From the NCBI GenBank assembly GCA_035541895.1, contig DATKMK010000066.1, positions 62,001 to 126,000 of the forward strand: a stretch of DNA of 64,000 nucleotides, given 5' to 3'. Of this stretch, positions 62,611-64,000 are shown one piece after another (position 1 is the first letter of the stretch; the number at the start of each line of letters is the position of its first letter). Origin of the DNA: DATKMK01 sp035541895 (GTDB lineage Bacteria; Desulfobacterota; Binatia; HRBIN30; JACQVA1). The translations under genes were made by a program, and so were the position numbers. The notes beneath the pieces are model-generated. The model saw only the letters and a program-made list of their open reading frames with translations. It was not told where the DNA came from and did not search any database.

Positions 62611-62836
62611 CACCCCGCGACAACCGCCCGCTGCCACGTTGCCACAACGCGTCCGGTCGCACCATTTCCGTACCGAGGTGACGTTGGGCAGTCACGCTTT
62701 TCCCGGATTTGCGGCTCGGCAAGCGCATCGCACAGCCACTCACCGGATGGCAAGGCGCATGCTTGGTGACCCGAATGGCTCGGAACGCAATAGAGGCCCA
62801 GTCAGCGTCCAGACCGGCGAGGCTGAGGAGGAATGT

Positions 62837-63250
62837 ATGGCCCGGCAGAAAACCGTTCTCGTGACCGATGACGATGCGGCGTTGCGGACTGTTACCGCGA
62901 CCCTGATCGAGTCGCGCGGTCATCGGGTGATTACCGCCGAGAGCGGTCAACACGCGATCGACGTGTTCAAATCGGGTACCCCGATCGATCTGTTGGTCCT
63001 CGATATCATGATGCCCGGTATGAACGGACTCCAGACGATGGCGAAGTTGCAAGAGACTGGGTTCGGCGATGTCCCAGTGGTCATGCTGACCGCGCAATCG
63101 TCGGACGACGACATCATCGAGGGCTATCGCGCCGGCGCCGGCTACTACCTCACCAAGCCATTCAAGCCGGTCGCGTTGCTCAACATCGTCGACTACCTGA
63201 TCGGCGATCTGTCAGCCGCACAACGAGAAGAACTCGCCCTCCGGTTATAA
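62837..63250 (+). CDS. Single-domain response regulator (CheY-like)
   Basis: The 137-residue protein is a stand-alone receiver: VLVTDDDAALRTVTATL, phospho-acceptor Asp in LLVLDIMMPGMNGLQTM, Thr/Ser in VVMLTAQ and Lys in YYLTKPFKP. No output domain. The start at 62837 has the very strong site GAGGAGGAATGT. No kinase is adjacent; it may work in a phosphorelay or with a kinase elsewhere. Confidence 0.9.
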   Translation: MARQKTVLVTDDDAALRTVTATLIESRGHRVITAESGQHAIDVFKSGTPIDLLVLDIMMPGMNGLQTMAKLQETGFGDVPVVMLTAQSSDDDIIEGYRAGAGYYLTKPFKPVALLNIVDYLIGDLSAAQREELALRL

Positions 63251-63496
63251 GGCGGGGCCGCGATCGCCCGCCCGCGCCAGGGCGTGAGCGAGTCGACTTC
63301 GCATCCGCCAGAGAAAAAACCCGCTGTGCGTTCTCGCCGCTGCAAGCCGCAGGGCGGCCCCGGGGACGTGTCCGACCGGGCTACCGACGGCGTTCGCGCT
63401 GGTGTGGATGTTGAAGGAAGACCACGCGATCGGATGACTCGGGCGAGGCAAAAACGTTCATCATCGCCGTTGGCAGCGATAGGTTCGACAGCGCCG

Positions 63497-64000
63497 ATGC
63501 GGGTGACGGGAGAAGATCTGTCGTTCTGGTGGTTGGATTCGCCCATGCAACCCACCACCATGGCGATGCTGATGATCTTGGATCGGGTGCCGGATGAAAC
63601 CCAGTTGCAGGCTGCCTTCGCCCGGGCCGTAGCCGCGGTGCCACGCCTCGCGCAGCGGGTTGCCGAGACGCCGCTCGATATTGCCTTGCCGCATTGGGAG
63701 AACGATCCGACGTTCGATCTCGCCTATCACGTCCGCCGACATACGCTGTCACGGACTCGCGATATGGACGAATTGTTCCGCGAAATCGCTCCGGTTTACG
63801 AATCGCCGTTCGATCGCTCGCGCCCGCTGTGGGAAGCGCGCGTGTACGATGGGCTGCAAACGGGTGGGCGCTCGGCCTTGTTCTTCAAACTCCACCACGC
63901 GGTCGCCGACGGCGTGGGTGCCAACGCGATCTTCGCTGCCATGACGGATGACGTCCGCGAGACGATCACGGGGCGCGACTCTCGGATGTCCCCGCCGATC
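63497..64000 (+). CDS. Wax ester synthase/diacylglycerol acyltransferase (N-terminal part, cut by window edge)
   Basis: The visible 168 residues contain the catalytic motif HHAVADG (residues 133-139), matching HHxxxDG of bacterial WS/DGAT enzymes, and the PLW motif (FDRSRPLWEARVYDG). The N-terminal FWWLDSPMQPTTMAMLMILD is also typical. It makes wax esters or triacylglycerols as storage lipids. The start at ATG 63497 lacks a clear ribosome binding site; an in-frame ATG at 63434 is an alternative. The remaining two thirds lie outside the window. Confidence 0.88.
   Translation, partial: MRVTGEDLSFWWLDSPMQPTTMAMLMILDRVPDETQLQAAFARAVAAVPRLAQRVAETPLDIALPHWENDPTFDLAYHVRRHTLSRTRDMDELFREIAPVYESPFDRSRPLWEARVYDGLQTGGRSALFFKLHHAVADGVGANAIFAAMTDDVRETITGRDSRMSPPI

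Noticed and set aside
63380..63496. Sigma-54-like TGGCAG upstream of the wax-ester synthase gene
   Set aside because: No GC at the -12 position; the spacing requirement fails.

Overview
The window is high-GC (roughly 63-65 %) bacterial chromosome, densely packed and free of recognisable insertion sequences, rRNA or CRISPR arrays. The organism is a Gram-negative with many lipoproteins, an outer-membrane barrel and small c-type haem proteins. Secreted proteins with very long Thr-Pro linkers and dockerin-type repeats, together with acyl-CoA enzymes and a wax-ester synthase/DGAT, suggest a soil or groundwater lineage related to the former Deltaproteobacteria (for example Candidatus Binatota). That placement is inference.

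Layout. 1-4191 (minus): a CstA fragment, then a PadR-DoxX-cupredoxin-ChrA operon with a palindrome before padR. 4413-18480 is a potassium-uptake block. On the minus strand it holds a 26-aa membrane peptide, kdpF, kdpA, kdpB, kdpC, kdpD and, instead of an OmpR-type KdpE, an NtrC-type sigma-54 activator. Divergently (plus) lie a PII-like gene, a degenerate KdpD-like stress-domain gene with two in-frame stops, a lipoprotein, a small membrane protein and kup. Sigma-54-like -24/-12 elements precede the kdp operon, the PII-like gene, the small membrane gene and kup, and TTGCATT-type motifs lie at enhancer distance from most of them. I read this as one potassium regulon, and it is the most notable find.

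18526-32671: RNase HIII, a haem-motif outer-membrane barrel, a two-domain CxxxCH lipoprotein, a small Cys-rich secreted protein, a LytS/LytR-type two-component pair, and four secreted proteins. Two of these four carry a dockerin-like domain and hundreds of residues of Thr-Pro repeat. 32744-39455: hisS-aspS-lipoprotein, pgsA, a lytic transglycosylase and nadB. 39457-42995 (minus): yceD-rpmF-fabG-acpP-rpiB-glyA, a shortened lipid-synthesis cluster whose rpiB lacks a normal start codon. 43122-50814 (plus): a zinc-ribbon protein, a 58-aa membrane peptide, greA, then the classical rimP-nusA-ylxR-infB-ylxP-rbfA-truB operon. An intrinsic terminator sits just before the rimP start codon.

50811-64000: acyl-CoA and central metabolism (CoA-transferase, GST, alcohol dehydrogenase, enoyl-CoA hydratase), tRNA-Gly, a PKD lipoprotein, a ThDP enzyme, a CinA-type protein, a START-like anchored protein, a citrate synthase divergent from an HTH-fused citrate-synthase homologue, a small multi-pass membrane protein, a stand-alone receiver, and the start of a wax-ester synthase/DGAT.
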